Source: Acidimicrobiia bacterium (GTDB lineage: Bacteria > Actinomycetota > Acidimicrobiia > Acidimicrobiales > Poriferisodalaceae). From it: a DNA stretch of 11,143 nucleotides. Below are positions 1 to 6,295 of the stretch, in pieces. Under the pieces are notes generated by a model. That model was given only the letters and a program-made list of their open reading frames with translations. It had not been told where the DNA came from and searched no databases. The translations under genes were made by a program, and so were the position numbers. The stretch covers positions 1 through 11,143 of the forward strand of contig JALSTE010000452.1 of the NCBI GenBank assembly GCA_026983855.1, read 5' to 3'. The stretch's first letter is position 1. Every line of letters starts with the position of its first letter.

Positions 1-270
1 GTTCAGGATCGTGTAATCGTCCCCGGAGAGCCCGGCGTCGGCGAAGGCCTGCTCGAAGAAGCGACGATCGTCGTTCTCCCAGCGGGAGCTGGACGCCGAA
101 TCAGGCAGCAACACCGCGATCTTGCCGCTGCCGCCTCCACCCCCTCCGGTGTCACCGGTATCGGCGGCGGTGGTGGAGGAGGCGGCGTTGTCGCCCCCGC
201 TGTCTCCACATGCCGCGGCCAGTAGTCCGAATGCCATCAGTGCGGCCAAGAATTTGAGCCAACGCCTCAT
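1..270 (-). CDS. Sugar ABC transporter substrate-binding lipoprotein, N-terminal part (XylF/RbsB type)
   Basis: Partial gene: 90 codons are visible, the rest lies left of the window. The start is the ATG at 270, behind a strong purine-rich ribosome binding site (GGAGGGG, about 5 nt upstream). Residues 1-20 form a signal peptide (MRRW, then a hydrophobic stretch) ending in the lipobox LAAAC, so Cys21 should be lipidated and the protein held on the outer face of the membrane. A Ser/Thr/Gly linker with six consecutive glycines (about residues 22-49) follows. The mature fold then begins with KIAVLLPDSASSSRW and an 'FFEQAF' helix. This beta-strand/PD/SSxRWE pattern is typical of the periplasmic-binding-protein family that binds xylose, ribose and similar sugars. 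The exact ligand cannot be told. It lies downstream of the kinase and regulator genes and may be controlled by them. A permease gene is expected further left. Confidence 0.85.
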   Translation of the reverse strand, partial: MRRWLKFLAALMAFGLLAAACGDSGGDNAASSTTAADTGDTGGGGGGSGKIAVLLPDSASSSRWENDDRRFFEQAFADAGLSGDDYTILN

Positions 271-341
271 GGGGCCCCTCCCTCTGCGAGACTTGAATGG
301 TCGGGATACACCCGATCACGGCGCACCCTAGGAACCCGTCT

Positions 342-390
342 GTAAACGATGGGTAAGAACCAGCCGTTCGGCATCAATTATTCGTAAACG
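342..390 (-). promoter_or_regulatory. Candidate response-regulator binding region upstream of the sugar-binding protein gene
   Basis: On the plus strand GTAA occurs at 342-345, exactly 11 bp later at 353-356, and again at 384-387. The heptamer GTAAACG is repeated at 342-348 and 384-390, 42 bp apart, close to four helical turns. OmpR/PhoB-type regulators typically bind direct repeats with an 11-bp period, and the adjacent gene encodes such a regulator. A small palindrome, TCGGG-N5-CCCGA, sits at 301-315 between these repeats and the gene. No convincing -35/-10 pair was found, which would fit an activator-dependent promoter. The assignment is inference. Confidence 0.3.
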
Positions 391-432
391 GGTCTCGGTC
401 AGCCCCCGGACGGCCCATCTCGTGAGGGCGCC

Positions 433-1131
433 TCAGTCGGGCAGGAGACGATATCCGGCCCGGGGCTCGGTGACGATGAGCGGATCGGATCCCGGTGCCT
501 CCAGCTTGGCCCTGAGGCGACCTATGTAGACCCTGAGATACTCCCGGGAGGTCTCGTACCCGGAGCCCCAGACCCGCCGCAGGAGGGTGGCGTGGGACAG
601 GAGGCTACCGGCGTTGACCGCGAGCTCCCGCAACAGGGCGTACTCCGTTGGGGTCAGGGTGACCCTCTCACCATTGCGGGTGACGGCCTGGGAGCTCAGG
701 TCCAGGGTGACCCCGCCGAACGTCAGAACGGTCTCGACGGGAGGGGCTACCACCGTGCGGGATCTTCTCAGGGTGGCCCCGATACGGGCCAGCAACTCAT
801 CAATTCCGAAGGGCTTGGTCATGTAGTCGTCCGCCCCCAGGTTCAGGGCCCGGACCTTGTCGTGTTCCCCGGCCCGGGCCGAGATGACTATCAGGCCCAC
901 CTGTGACTTCCGGCGAATCTGGCGGCAGAGCTCGAAGCCGTCGATGGCCGGCAGCATGAGATCCAGCAGGACCAGCTCCGGGGAGGTCGACTCCACCAAC
1001 CGAACGGCGTCGGCGCCGGTGGGGGATACGACCACGTCCATTCCCCGGGCCATCAGATTGGACCGAACCAGATCGACGATGTTCGGGTCGTCCTCCACCA
1101 CCAGCACCGTGGTGTGATCACTACCGTCCAC
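433..1131 (-). CDS. OmpR/PhoB-family two-component response regulator (KdpE-like)
   Basis: DNA-binding regulator expected to be phosphorylated by the kinase encoded just upstream. With the GTG at 1131 as start it is 232 residues, normal for the family. An in-frame GTG at 1179 would add 16 residues, but it has no ribosome binding site and overlaps the kinase gene by 59 nt. The start at 1131 has AGGGGG nine nt upstream and overlaps the kinase stop by 11 nt. The receiver domain (about 6-120) shows the acidic pair Asp14-Asp15, the phospho-acceptor Asp57 in LVLLDLMLP, Ser84 in VISAR and Lys106 in MTKPF. The winged-helix output domain (about 131-230) contains LTPTEYALLRELAVNAG and the closing hairpin VTEPRAGYRL. 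All key residues are present, so it should be functional. The targets are not shown; the downstream binding-protein gene is the obvious candidate. Confidence 0.95.
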   Translation of the reverse strand: MDGSDHTTVLVVEDDPNIVDLVRSNLMARGMDVVVSPTGADAVRLVESTSPELVLLDLMLPAIDGFELCRQIRRKSQVGLIVISARAGEHDKVRALNLGADDYMTKPFGIDELLARIGATLRRSRTVVAPPVETVLTFGGVTLDLSSQAVTRNGERVTLTPTEYALLRELAVNAGSLLSHATLLRRVWGSGYETSREYLRVYIGRLRAKLEAPGSDPLIVTEPRAGYRLLPD

Positions 1132-3577
1132 GATCGTCGTCCCCCTGTGCTCGTTGATGGTGAGGCCCGGCGTTGCCACCGTCGTCGGGGTAGGGGGTGG
1201 ATATGTCGGGATCCGGTTCCCCGTCGGTGAACTGGCCGGCGCGGAAATCGATGATCAGGGTCGTACCTTCCGAGGTCGGTTCAACGGACATGCAACCACC
1301 GTGGGCCTCGATGATGCCACCCGCAATTCGCAGCCCCAGGCCCCGACCCTCCGCCAGGGCATCGGCCCTACCGCCGAGAAAGGCGGCCGCATCGGGAGGC
1401 AGACCCACCCCGTTGTCGGAAATCCGCACCCGATTCCATTGGTCGCCCCGTGTCTCCAGACGGACCGTCACCAGGGTCCCCGAGGGATTGTGGCGGATGG
1501 CGTTGGACAGGAGATTCACGAACACCTGCTCGATCCGGTCGTGATCGGCCCAGATCAGTATCGGCTTTCCGGTGATCAGGACCGTCCGGTCGTCTCCGGG
1601 GGTCACCACGTTGCGGGCCGCCTCCAGGATCAGCCTCAGGTCGCACCAGTCGTACCTGAGACGCAGAGCCCCGCCCTCCAGGGCGCTGTGGTCGGCCATG
1701 TCGGCCACCAGGCGCCCCATCCGGCGGGACTCGGTCTCGATGATGCTGACGAAACGGGACTGGTCGTCGGGCGTCCAGCAGACATCGGGTTGGAGCAGGG
1801 TTGAGGCGAACCCGTGTATCGCGGTCAACGGGGTGCGCAGCTCGTGGCTGAGGCGACCGATCATGCGCCTCTGGAGTTCGTGGGAGCGGCGCAGGGCGGC
1901 CGCCTCCTGCTCGGCGGCAGCCTTCAGCTCGCGCTCCATGGCCAGTCGAAAGCTCTTGGCGGCGCCATCGAACAGCTCTTCGGGCCAGGCGCCCCTCGTC
2001 CCGGGTTGGCGGAGACAGCTCAGCACGGCCTCACCCCCGGACCAGCGGAAGGACTGGGAGTGAACCGACGAGGTTCGATCCGGGGTGGACTTCCCGTGGG
2101 GTGGGGTGGAGGCGAGATGGGAGAGGATCCGCCTCTCGTCGGCCCGGCTGGATGGGCCCTCGTCCGAGCCGGCGTGAAGTACCGGCCCGTGGGGACCGAG
2201 CACGTGAATGGCCGCATAGCGGGCCCCGAGGACCCGGGCCAGGCTGCCGAGGGCGGTGGCGAGACCGCCCTGGAGCAGGTCGGGTCCCGCCAGGGTCTCC
2301 AGCAGGGCCCGAATGCCCTCGAGGGTTCGGTTGCGGTTGGTCACCTGGGCCAGGAGACGTCCCCGCTCCAGAGCCGACCCGGTCAACGAGGCGAACAACT
2401 CCATCAACTGAAACTGGGGACCGCGTAGCTCAGCGCTCACATCGAGAAATCCGACCATCGCCCCGAGGGTGCCGTCCCGGCCGGGGATGGGCGTCACCCA
2501 GGCTCCGGCTATGCCACACCGGCGGGCGGCGGCCTCGATGGGATCGGAGGCCGGCTCGCCGGGAAATCGGGCCACCACGGTGTGCCGCTCCGCCGCCGCC
2601 CGACCGATGAAGCCTCCCTGGCTCCCGAACGGGACCTCCGCCGTGGCCCCGAGCAGGGGATCGGGGAATCCCAGAGCCGCCGCCCGGCGGAGCACCGGTT
2701 CCCCGGAGGGCCCCATGGCCGTCAGCAGGATTCCGACCCGCTCCACGTTCAGGGCATTGGAGAGTGCGGTGAGGGTGATGGGAAGCACGGCCGATTCCTC
2801 GGCCTCACTGAGCTGGTCGGCCAGGGTGTTGAGTCGCTGGAGCTGCAGCGAGGCGGTGGAGTCCAGGTCGGCGCCGGTGATCAGGGCCACCACGTCATCG
2901 GGGTGTGCCTCGGTCCGGTGCAGGTCGGCTACCTGGGTCCCGTGGCGCAGCACCACGATTCTGTCGGCCAGTTCAAAGACCTCGTCGAGCTGGTGTGAGA
3001 CCAGCATCACGGCCACCCCCGCCTCCCGGAAGCCGCCGATGGTCTCGAGCACGGTGCGGGACTCGGCGATGCCGAGGGCGGCGGTGGGCTCGTCGAGGAT
3101 GAGCACCCGGGGATTGTCCAGGGTGGCCCGCCCGAGGGCCACGAGCTGTCTCTGTCCGCCGGACAGACGCTTGACGGGCCGATCCAGATCGGGAACGTCG
3201 ACACCGAGCTCGGCGAACACCTGGGTGGCCCGTGAGCGCATGGCCGCCTGGCGGAGCACCACGGCCCCCGAGTCCTCCCGGCCCAGGAACAGATTGGAGA
3301 CCACATCGAGGTTGTCGCAGAGGGCCAGGTCCTGCCACACGACGGAGAGACCGCGACGACGTACATCTCCCGGCGTTCCGGTGAGGTCGACCCCGTCCAA
3401 CCGTATTCGGCCCGCGTCGGGTACCACGGCCCGGGCTATGCACCGGGCCAGGGTTGACTTTCCGGCCCCGTTCTCGCCCACCAGGGCGACGATCTCGCCG
3501 GGTCCCACGGAGAAGGTGATCCGATCGAGGGCGGCAATCGGGCCGAAACTCTTGGACACCCCATCCATCTCGAGCAT
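1121..3577 (-). CDS. Fusion protein: sugar-type ABC transporter ATPase + two GAF-like domains + histidine kinase
   Basis: One uninterrupted 818-codon frame starts at the ATG at 3577, five nt after GGAGGG. Residues 1-235 are a complete ABC ATPase of the sugar-importer type (FrcA/RbsA/XylG-like): Walker A GENGAGKST (34-42), Q-loop Gln82, signature LSGGQRQ (138-144), Walker B with DE at 162-163, H-loop His195 in SHQLDE. A helical linker (about 242-262) leads to a GAF-like domain (about 262-405) and a second, more divergent one (about 418-545). A short helix leads into the kinase core: H-box HELRTP with phospho-acceptor His578, N-box with Asn688 and Asn692, G1 DNGVG (721-725), G2 GRGLGL (744-749). 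No membrane segment is visible. Known family roles: the ATPase half would power a sugar permease, and the kinase half would phosphorylate the adjacent regulator. Inferred: transport activity or cytosolic ligands are read directly by the kinase. Importer ATPases of this group are usually one or two ATPase domains alone. The KdpD-like DHp region matches the KdpE-like regulator. Confidence 0.95.
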   Translation of the reverse strand: MLEMDGVSKSFGPIAALDRITFSVGPGEIVALVGENGAGKSTLARCIARAVVPDAGRIRLDGVDLTGTPGDVRRRGLSVVWQDLALCDNLDVVSNLFLGREDSGAVVLRQAAMRSRATQVFAELGVDVPDLDRPVKRLSGGQRQLVALGRATLDNPRVLILDEPTAALGIAESRTVLETIGGFREAGVAVMLVSHQLDEVFELADRIVVLRHGTQVADLHRTEAHPDDVVALITGADLDSTASLQLQRLNTLADQLSEAEESAVLPITLTALSNALNVERVGILLTAMGPSGEPVLRRAAALGFPDPLLGATAEVPFGSQGGFIGRAAAERHTVVARFPGEPASDPIEAAARRCGIAGAWVTPIPGRDGTLGAMVGFLDVSAELRGPQFQLMELFASLTGSALERGRLLAQVTNRNRTLEGIRALLETLAGPDLLQGGLATALGSLARVLGARYAAIHVLGPHGPVLHAGSDEGPSSRADERRILSHLASTPPHGKSTPDRTSSVHSQSFRWSGGEAVLSCLRQPGTRGAWPEELFDGAAKSFRLAMERELKAAAEQEAAALRRSHELQRRMIGRLSHELRTPLTAIHGFASTLLQPDVCWTPDDQSRFVSIIETESRRMGRLVADMADHSALEGGALRLRYDWCDLRLILEAARNVVTPGDDRTVLITGKPILIWADHDRIEQVFVNLLSNAIRHNPSGTLVTVRLETRGDQWNRVRISDNGVGLPPDAAAFLGGRADALAEGRGLGLRIAGGIIEAHGGCMSVEPTSEGTTLIIDFRAGQFTDGEPDPDISTPYPDDGGNAGPHHQRAQGDDDRGR

Positions 3578-3904
3578 CGGGTCCCTCCGGTGGGTCGGAC
3601 TGATCCCAGGGTGAGGGGCGACGGCTCACCCCGGCGGACCGCACCGTAGCGTCCGACGGGCCGGTGAGGGTGTGAGTCTCTCGTAGTGGTGCAGCAGGGG
3701 CACCATCGTCGTGTAGTCGGCGGCCATGGTGTGATTCTCAGAAGAGACCAATCGACTGGGAAGGAGATCGCACGATTACCACACCTGATTCTGCCCTGAC
3801 CTCGCTCACCCTGGCGTTGGCCGCGGCTGACTCTCCCCTCGCGGCGAACCTCGCGTCCATCCCCACCGACGCGATCCGGGAGTTGATCGGGTCCGTGACC
3901 CGCC
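3578..3904. other. Gene-poor stretch with possible coding remnants
   Basis: No recognised gene lies here. On the minus strand a 33-codon frame starts at an ATG at 3727 and stops at 3626 (begins MAADYTTMVPLLHHYERL). It has no visible ribosome binding site and no family I recognise. On the plus strand a frame read from about 3775 to the TAG at 3928-3930 is rich in G/C at third positions, as a real gene here would be. It begins with a non-standard ATT codon eight nt after AAGGAG. Its last codons run into the decayed adaptor-gene fragment, so it may be a piece of a gene joined there by rearrangement. The promoter of the ATPase-kinase fusion must also lie in this stretch, but no convincing -35/-10 pair was found. 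Confidence 0.35.
3609..3631. promoter_or_regulatory. Inverted repeat upstream of the ATPase-kinase fusion gene
   Basis: GGGTGAG (3609-3615) and CTCACCC (3625-3631) form a perfect 7-bp inverted repeat with a 9-bp centre, 32 bp upstream of the fusion-gene start. A further GGTGAG lies at 3662-3667. It could be an operator or a leader hairpin. There is no T-run, so a terminator is unlikely. Function is inferred from position only. Confidence 0.3.
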
Positions 3905-3930
3905 GGCTCCGCGGCAGCGTCGTCACCTAG
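3775..3930 (+). pseudogene. Short alanine/leucine-rich frame, probable gene remnant
   Basis: The frame from ATT (3775) to TAG (3928-3930) encodes 51 residues, including LTLALAAADSPLAANLASIP and a basic amphipathic end (IRELIGSVTRRLRG). By eye 45 of 51 third positions are G or C, a coding-like bias for this genome. AAGGAG ends eight nt before the ATT, so initiation at a non-canonical ATT or at a mutated former ATG is possible. No ATG, GTG or TTG lies in frame upstream within the open stretch that I could find. The final ~9 codons coincide with the opposite strand of the adaptor-gene fragment (3905-3952), suggesting the original 3' end was replaced. I do not recognise the protein. Confidence 0.25.
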
Positions 3931-4315
3931 GCGGCGCGCATCGCTCACCACCGCTGGAGGTGACCGCGGTCACCACCGGCACGCCGGTGCCCAGCCCGAT
4001 CGAGGGATCGATGCCGATGTCGGGGTTTCCCTGCCGGTGGACATCGCCGCGCACGATCACTCGCGACTCCAACTCCCGCAGCTCCACCGGAACCGTGATC
4101 AACGACGGCTTGGGTGGCTCGGCGTCCGCGGCCACTCTTGCCGGGGACCTGATGGTGCGCCCTGCCACGAAACCGGCCGTTGCCGCCACCACCGACAGCA
4201 AAACTAACACCACCAGAACCCGTGCCCTGCGTCGAGTCACATCGGCCACCTCACACCGACCGTGTCGAGTCACATCGGCCACCTCGCACCGACCGTGTCG
4301 AGTCACATCGGCCAC
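3905..4315 (-). pseudogene. Decayed copy of the HlyD/MacA-like adaptor gene (internal deletion, frameshift)
   Basis: Read on the minus strand from GTG 4315, this copy encodes the start of the same adaptor as the gene at 8036. The N-terminal anchor (FVAGRTIRSP) and the PSLITVPVELRELESRV segment are nearly identical up to TAVTSS, about codon 99 of the intact gene. The sequence then jumps at 3952/3953 to a segment matching 9124-9171 of the intact gene (VVSDARRL.DDAAA), and homology ends near 3905. The missing piece corresponds to 8333-9123, 791 bp. That is not a multiple of three, so the frame breaks and a stop follows within about ten codons (GGERCAPPR). The coiled coil, the peptidoglycan-binding-like insert and the barrel are all lost, and no partner ATPase or permease follows. 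The N-terminus carries an expanded 11-residue repeat. It could at most yield a ~130-residue membrane-anchored stub. Confidence 0.87.
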
Positions 4316-4331
4316 CTCACACCGACCGTAC
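4233..4331 (-). repeat. 33-bp tandem repeat, three copies, over the start codon of the decayed adaptor gene
   Basis: Copies lie at 4233-4265, 4266-4298 and 4299-4331. The second differs from the first by a single A-to-G, and the third ends in AC instead of GT. Each unit begins CGAGTCACATCGGCCACCTC on the plus strand. On the minus strand each contains the GTG-GCC-GAT-GTG start region and in frame encodes the 11-residue unit VADVTRHGRCE. The corresponding site of the intact gene (8020-8052) has one copy only. The two extra units (66 bp) are the only length difference between the arms of the inverted duplication. Confidence 0.95.
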
Positions 4332-4371
4332 AGAATTCACCGGTGACAGCCCGTATGCAGAACCCTCCATG

Positions 4372-4394
4372 ACGGTACCTCGGGAGGTATCCGT
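4372..4394. promoter_or_regulatory. Imperfect palindrome in the leader of the decayed adaptor copy
   Basis: ACGGTACCT-CGGG-AGGTATCCGT is a 9-bp stem with one bulged base. It is the exact counterpart of the palindrome at 7957-7979 in front of the intact gene, about 57 bp upstream of each start. It is a possible operator or leader hairpin; the role is inferred. Confidence 0.4.
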
Positions 4395-4517
4395 CTTTGC
4401 GCCGACGGGGTCGCCATCAAGACCCATGACACACCCAACCCACACGCTGATCGGTCCCAGTGCCCAAAACTCCCTCCTATCGCACAGGACTTGACTCTCT
4501 CCACCGCCAAGCGATAG

Positions 4518-4555
4518 CGTTAGCCCGACTCAGGTGGCCTCCAGGTGGGCTAACG
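4518..4555. repeat. 9-bp perfect inverted repeat at the left duplication boundary
   Basis: CGTTAGCCC (4518-4526) and GGGCTAACG (4547-4555) are perfect reverse complements separated by 20 bp, which include two direct copies of CAGGTGG (4531-4537 and 4542-4548) spaced 11 bp. CGTTAGC is also the last block closely shared with the right arm (GCTAACG at 7827-7833), so the palindrome marks the edge of the conserved duplication. It does not fit an integron attC core, because the two half-sites point the wrong way. Confidence 0.6.
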
Positions 4556-4827
4556 ATTCAAGGGAGGCGCGATCGTCGGCGAGTGGGATTGGCATCGGGA
4601 GCGTCCCCGCCAGAGGTGCGTCCGTGGGGTTCGGCGCGAGCGGAAATGGTTGCAGCTACTCCGCGGGCAAGCTCATCGGCCGTCAGGTTGCTCTGAGCGC
4701 TCCGGGGATGTACTGCGAGGTGGATATCAAAGGCTGGGTCTGGTTTTCAGGTGCCCGAAGCACGACTTCGGCTGTCTATTGGCTGACCGGCAACCGGATG
4801 GTCATCGTGGGCAGCGCGTCGGCGTAG
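4534..4827 (+). pseudogene. C-terminal fragment of a probable secreted or surface protein
   Basis: The frame runs from GTG 4534 to TAG 4825-4827 (97 residues). The first ~35 residues look random and have no signal peptide. The second half looks protein-like: Cys47 and Cys68 flank a beta-rich stretch (GRQVALSAPGMYC), followed by GWVWFSG, TSAVYWL and NRMVIVGSASA. The frame starts right at the boundary of the left inverted arm, which suggests a gene that lost its 5' part. The next gene begins 31 bp downstream. No family is recognised. It could also be a chance frame. Confidence 0.3.
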
Positions 4828-4858
4828 GCCGAGCATAGGCCTGCGACGGGAGCCGGCT

Positions 4859-6295
4859 ATGATCTGCGCCGCGGGAAGATGGCAGCGCTTGGTCTTCGGT
4901 ACTGTGGCCGTTCTGGTGGCGCTCCTCACCACCTATCTCGCGGTTAGGTTTATGCTGAATGGAGGACGGCACGATGACCTCGGTGGGTTCCTCGAGGCCC
5001 GCGTAGTCGATTCTCCTGTGTACCCAGCCTACGACAGTACGACGCAATCACAGGCGCCACACGAGGACGTTCTGCGTTATGGCCAGGCACAGGCCCTGCT
5101 GGTGGCGGGACGGGTTCCGAGCCCGGAATACGATCAACTGGCCAGAGACCTGGGTGAGTATCTACTCAGACTCGACCCCGCAGACGACATCGGCCCCCTG
5201 ACGGCATCACTGGCAATGGCCGCCCCAGTTGCTGAACTCCGGGCCGCTGGACAACAGTTTGCGCAGCGCCACTTGGTCACCATGGCGGTGAATACCGACG
5301 ACTACCGCTACTTTGAAGCGATCGGTGGGCTTACCCGGGCGAGACTGTGGTCTGATCTGGAACTGGGTGTACCCACACCTTCCTGCGTTGCCTTCGCCGA
5401 GGCCTTCGCTGCCGGTGATCCGGTGTCCGCGGTCGGCTCGATCGCCCTGGCCGATCCGGACATCCTGAGTAGGTGCGGGGAGCCTGGCGACGGACGAGCT
5501 GAGCTGAACCAAATGGTTGTTGTCGCCAAGCCGGAGTTTCTGGCAGAGGTGATTGCTTTGCATGAGGCGGGGCTCATCGATGACGACACGATGAGTTTCT
5601 TTGTTGACTCCTTCTCGGCGGCGATCAGTGAGCGAGGGGCACTTGATCCGTTGCTCCTCTCACTTGGTGTGGCAACTGGATTCGCCGAGGAGATGGACGA
5701 GCGGGCGTTTCGCGTTGCGTTGGAAGTCGGCCTTGCCGATGCCAAGGCGCAAACGCTGAGGGGCCCCGATCCGTTGACACTGTGGCTGCTCCAGGACGCC
5801 GCCAGGCTCACTGGCGTGAAGATACGTGTCGACCCGGCCGAGGCCCCGAATGGTGTCAGCGGCACCGAGCGCGCCGTCTTCGCGATCATGGGTGTGGATG
5901 TGTCGCTCGTCGATCGGATTCCTGCATCCGATACCTCGCTGCGTGAATGGGGATGGGTTGCTGCGTTGGATTTACTCGGATCACCCGACGCGTGTGAACT
6001 CGTCGCTGAGCTCGGGCTGGATCAAGCGGCGGTCACGATAGTGGAGTCGGCTCAGAGGATCGAAGCGGAGTGTGGACCGCTCGCCACTAGTCCCGCTGCC
6101 ACGCGGCTGAGTCTGTCCGACATCGAATCCGTCGCGACAGTGGATGATCCCTCCGTAGTCCGGTCTGCAATCAGACGCTCTGTCGAGTGTCGGCTTGGCT
6201 TGGAGCCCCTTCCTGTGCTCGAGGAGCTGGAACCGTATCCTGCAGACTTGGAGAAGCTATGGGCAGAGGCAGTCATGACCAGAGCGTGCTCATGA
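4859..6295 (+). CDS. Hypothetical membrane-anchored extracytoplasmic protein, 478 aa
   Basis: The start ATG at 4859 has GGGAG six nt upstream. Residues 11-31 form one hydrophobic segment (LVFGTVAVLVALLTTYLAV) preceded by basic residues, so this is an uncleaved anchor or signal with the rest outside the cell. The ectodomain (about 35-478) is acidic and mostly helical, rich in Ala, Leu, Asp and Glu. It has six cysteines (176, 206, 379, 405, 444, 477), an even number that would allow three disulfides. Segments such as EFLAEVIALHEAGLIDDDTMSFF and CELVAELGLDQAAV suggest repeated helical hairpins. I recognise no catalytic motif or family. The stop codon overlaps the next gene's ATG (ATGA), so the two are translated together and probably act together. 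A/T third positions are more frequent than in the flanking operons, which fits a separate origin. Confidence 0.8.
   Translation: MICAAGRWQRLVFGTVAVLVALLTTYLAVRFMLNGGRHDDLGGFLEARVVDSPVYPAYDSTTQSQAPHEDVLRYGQAQALLVAGRVPSPEYDQLARDLGEYLLRLDPADDIGPLTASLAMAAPVAELRAAGQQFAQRHLVTMAVNTDDYRYFEAIGGLTRARLWSDLELGVPTPSCVAFAEAFAAGDPVSAVGSIALADPDILSRCGEPGDGRAELNQMVVVAKPEFLAEVIALHEAGLIDDDTMSFFVDSFSAAISERGALDPLLLSLGVATGFAEEMDERAFRVALEVGLADAKAQTLRGPDPLTLWLLQDAARLTGVKIRVDPAEAPNGVSGTERAVFAIMGVDVSLVDRIPASDTSLREWGWVAALDLLGSPDACELVAELGLDQAAVTIVESAQRIEAECGPLATSPAATRLSLSDIESVATVDDPSVVRSAIRRSVECRLGLEPLPVLEELEPYPADLEKLWAEAVMTRACS

Larger units (their letters stand above)
3953..4548 (-). repeat. Left arm of a long inverted duplication (pairs with 7803-8332)
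   Basis: The reverse complement of this segment matches 7803-8332. From 3953 to 4524 the match to 7827-8332 is near-identical, with no length change except the 66-bp repeat expansion (572 versus 506 bp). From 4525 to 4548 it becomes weak, though CCAGGTGG is still aligned at the same distance. Both the non-coding leader and the first ~99 codons are conserved. The arms contain no transposase and no terminal repeats of a known insertion sequence, so this looks like a segmental duplication rather than an element. Confidence 0.93.

Noticed and set aside
1154..2428. Plus-strand frames opposite the kinase and GAF regions
   Set aside because: Low-complexity translations, no ribosome binding sites, mirror of a real gene with intact motifs.
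2469..3614. Long plus-strand frame (381 codons) opposite the ATPase domain
   Set aside because: Arg/Ser/Pro-rich translation with no domain, exactly antisense to a clearly conserved ABC ATPase. It is a normal by-product of high-GC coding DNA.
4233..4331. CRISPR array
   Set aside because: The three 33-bp units are directly adjacent without spacers, and there are no cas genes.
4518..4555. Integron attC site
   Set aside because: The GTTAG/CTAAC half-sites are oriented inside out compared with attC (RYYYAAC...GTTRRRY), GTTAGCC does not fit GTTRRRY, and no integrase is present.
4460..4696. Plus-strand frame across the left arm boundary, and its counterpart 7646-7891 on the minus strand
   Set aside because: Their shared start (MPxTPSYRTGLD) reflects only the shared DNA of the two arms. 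They diverge into random sequence at the boundary.
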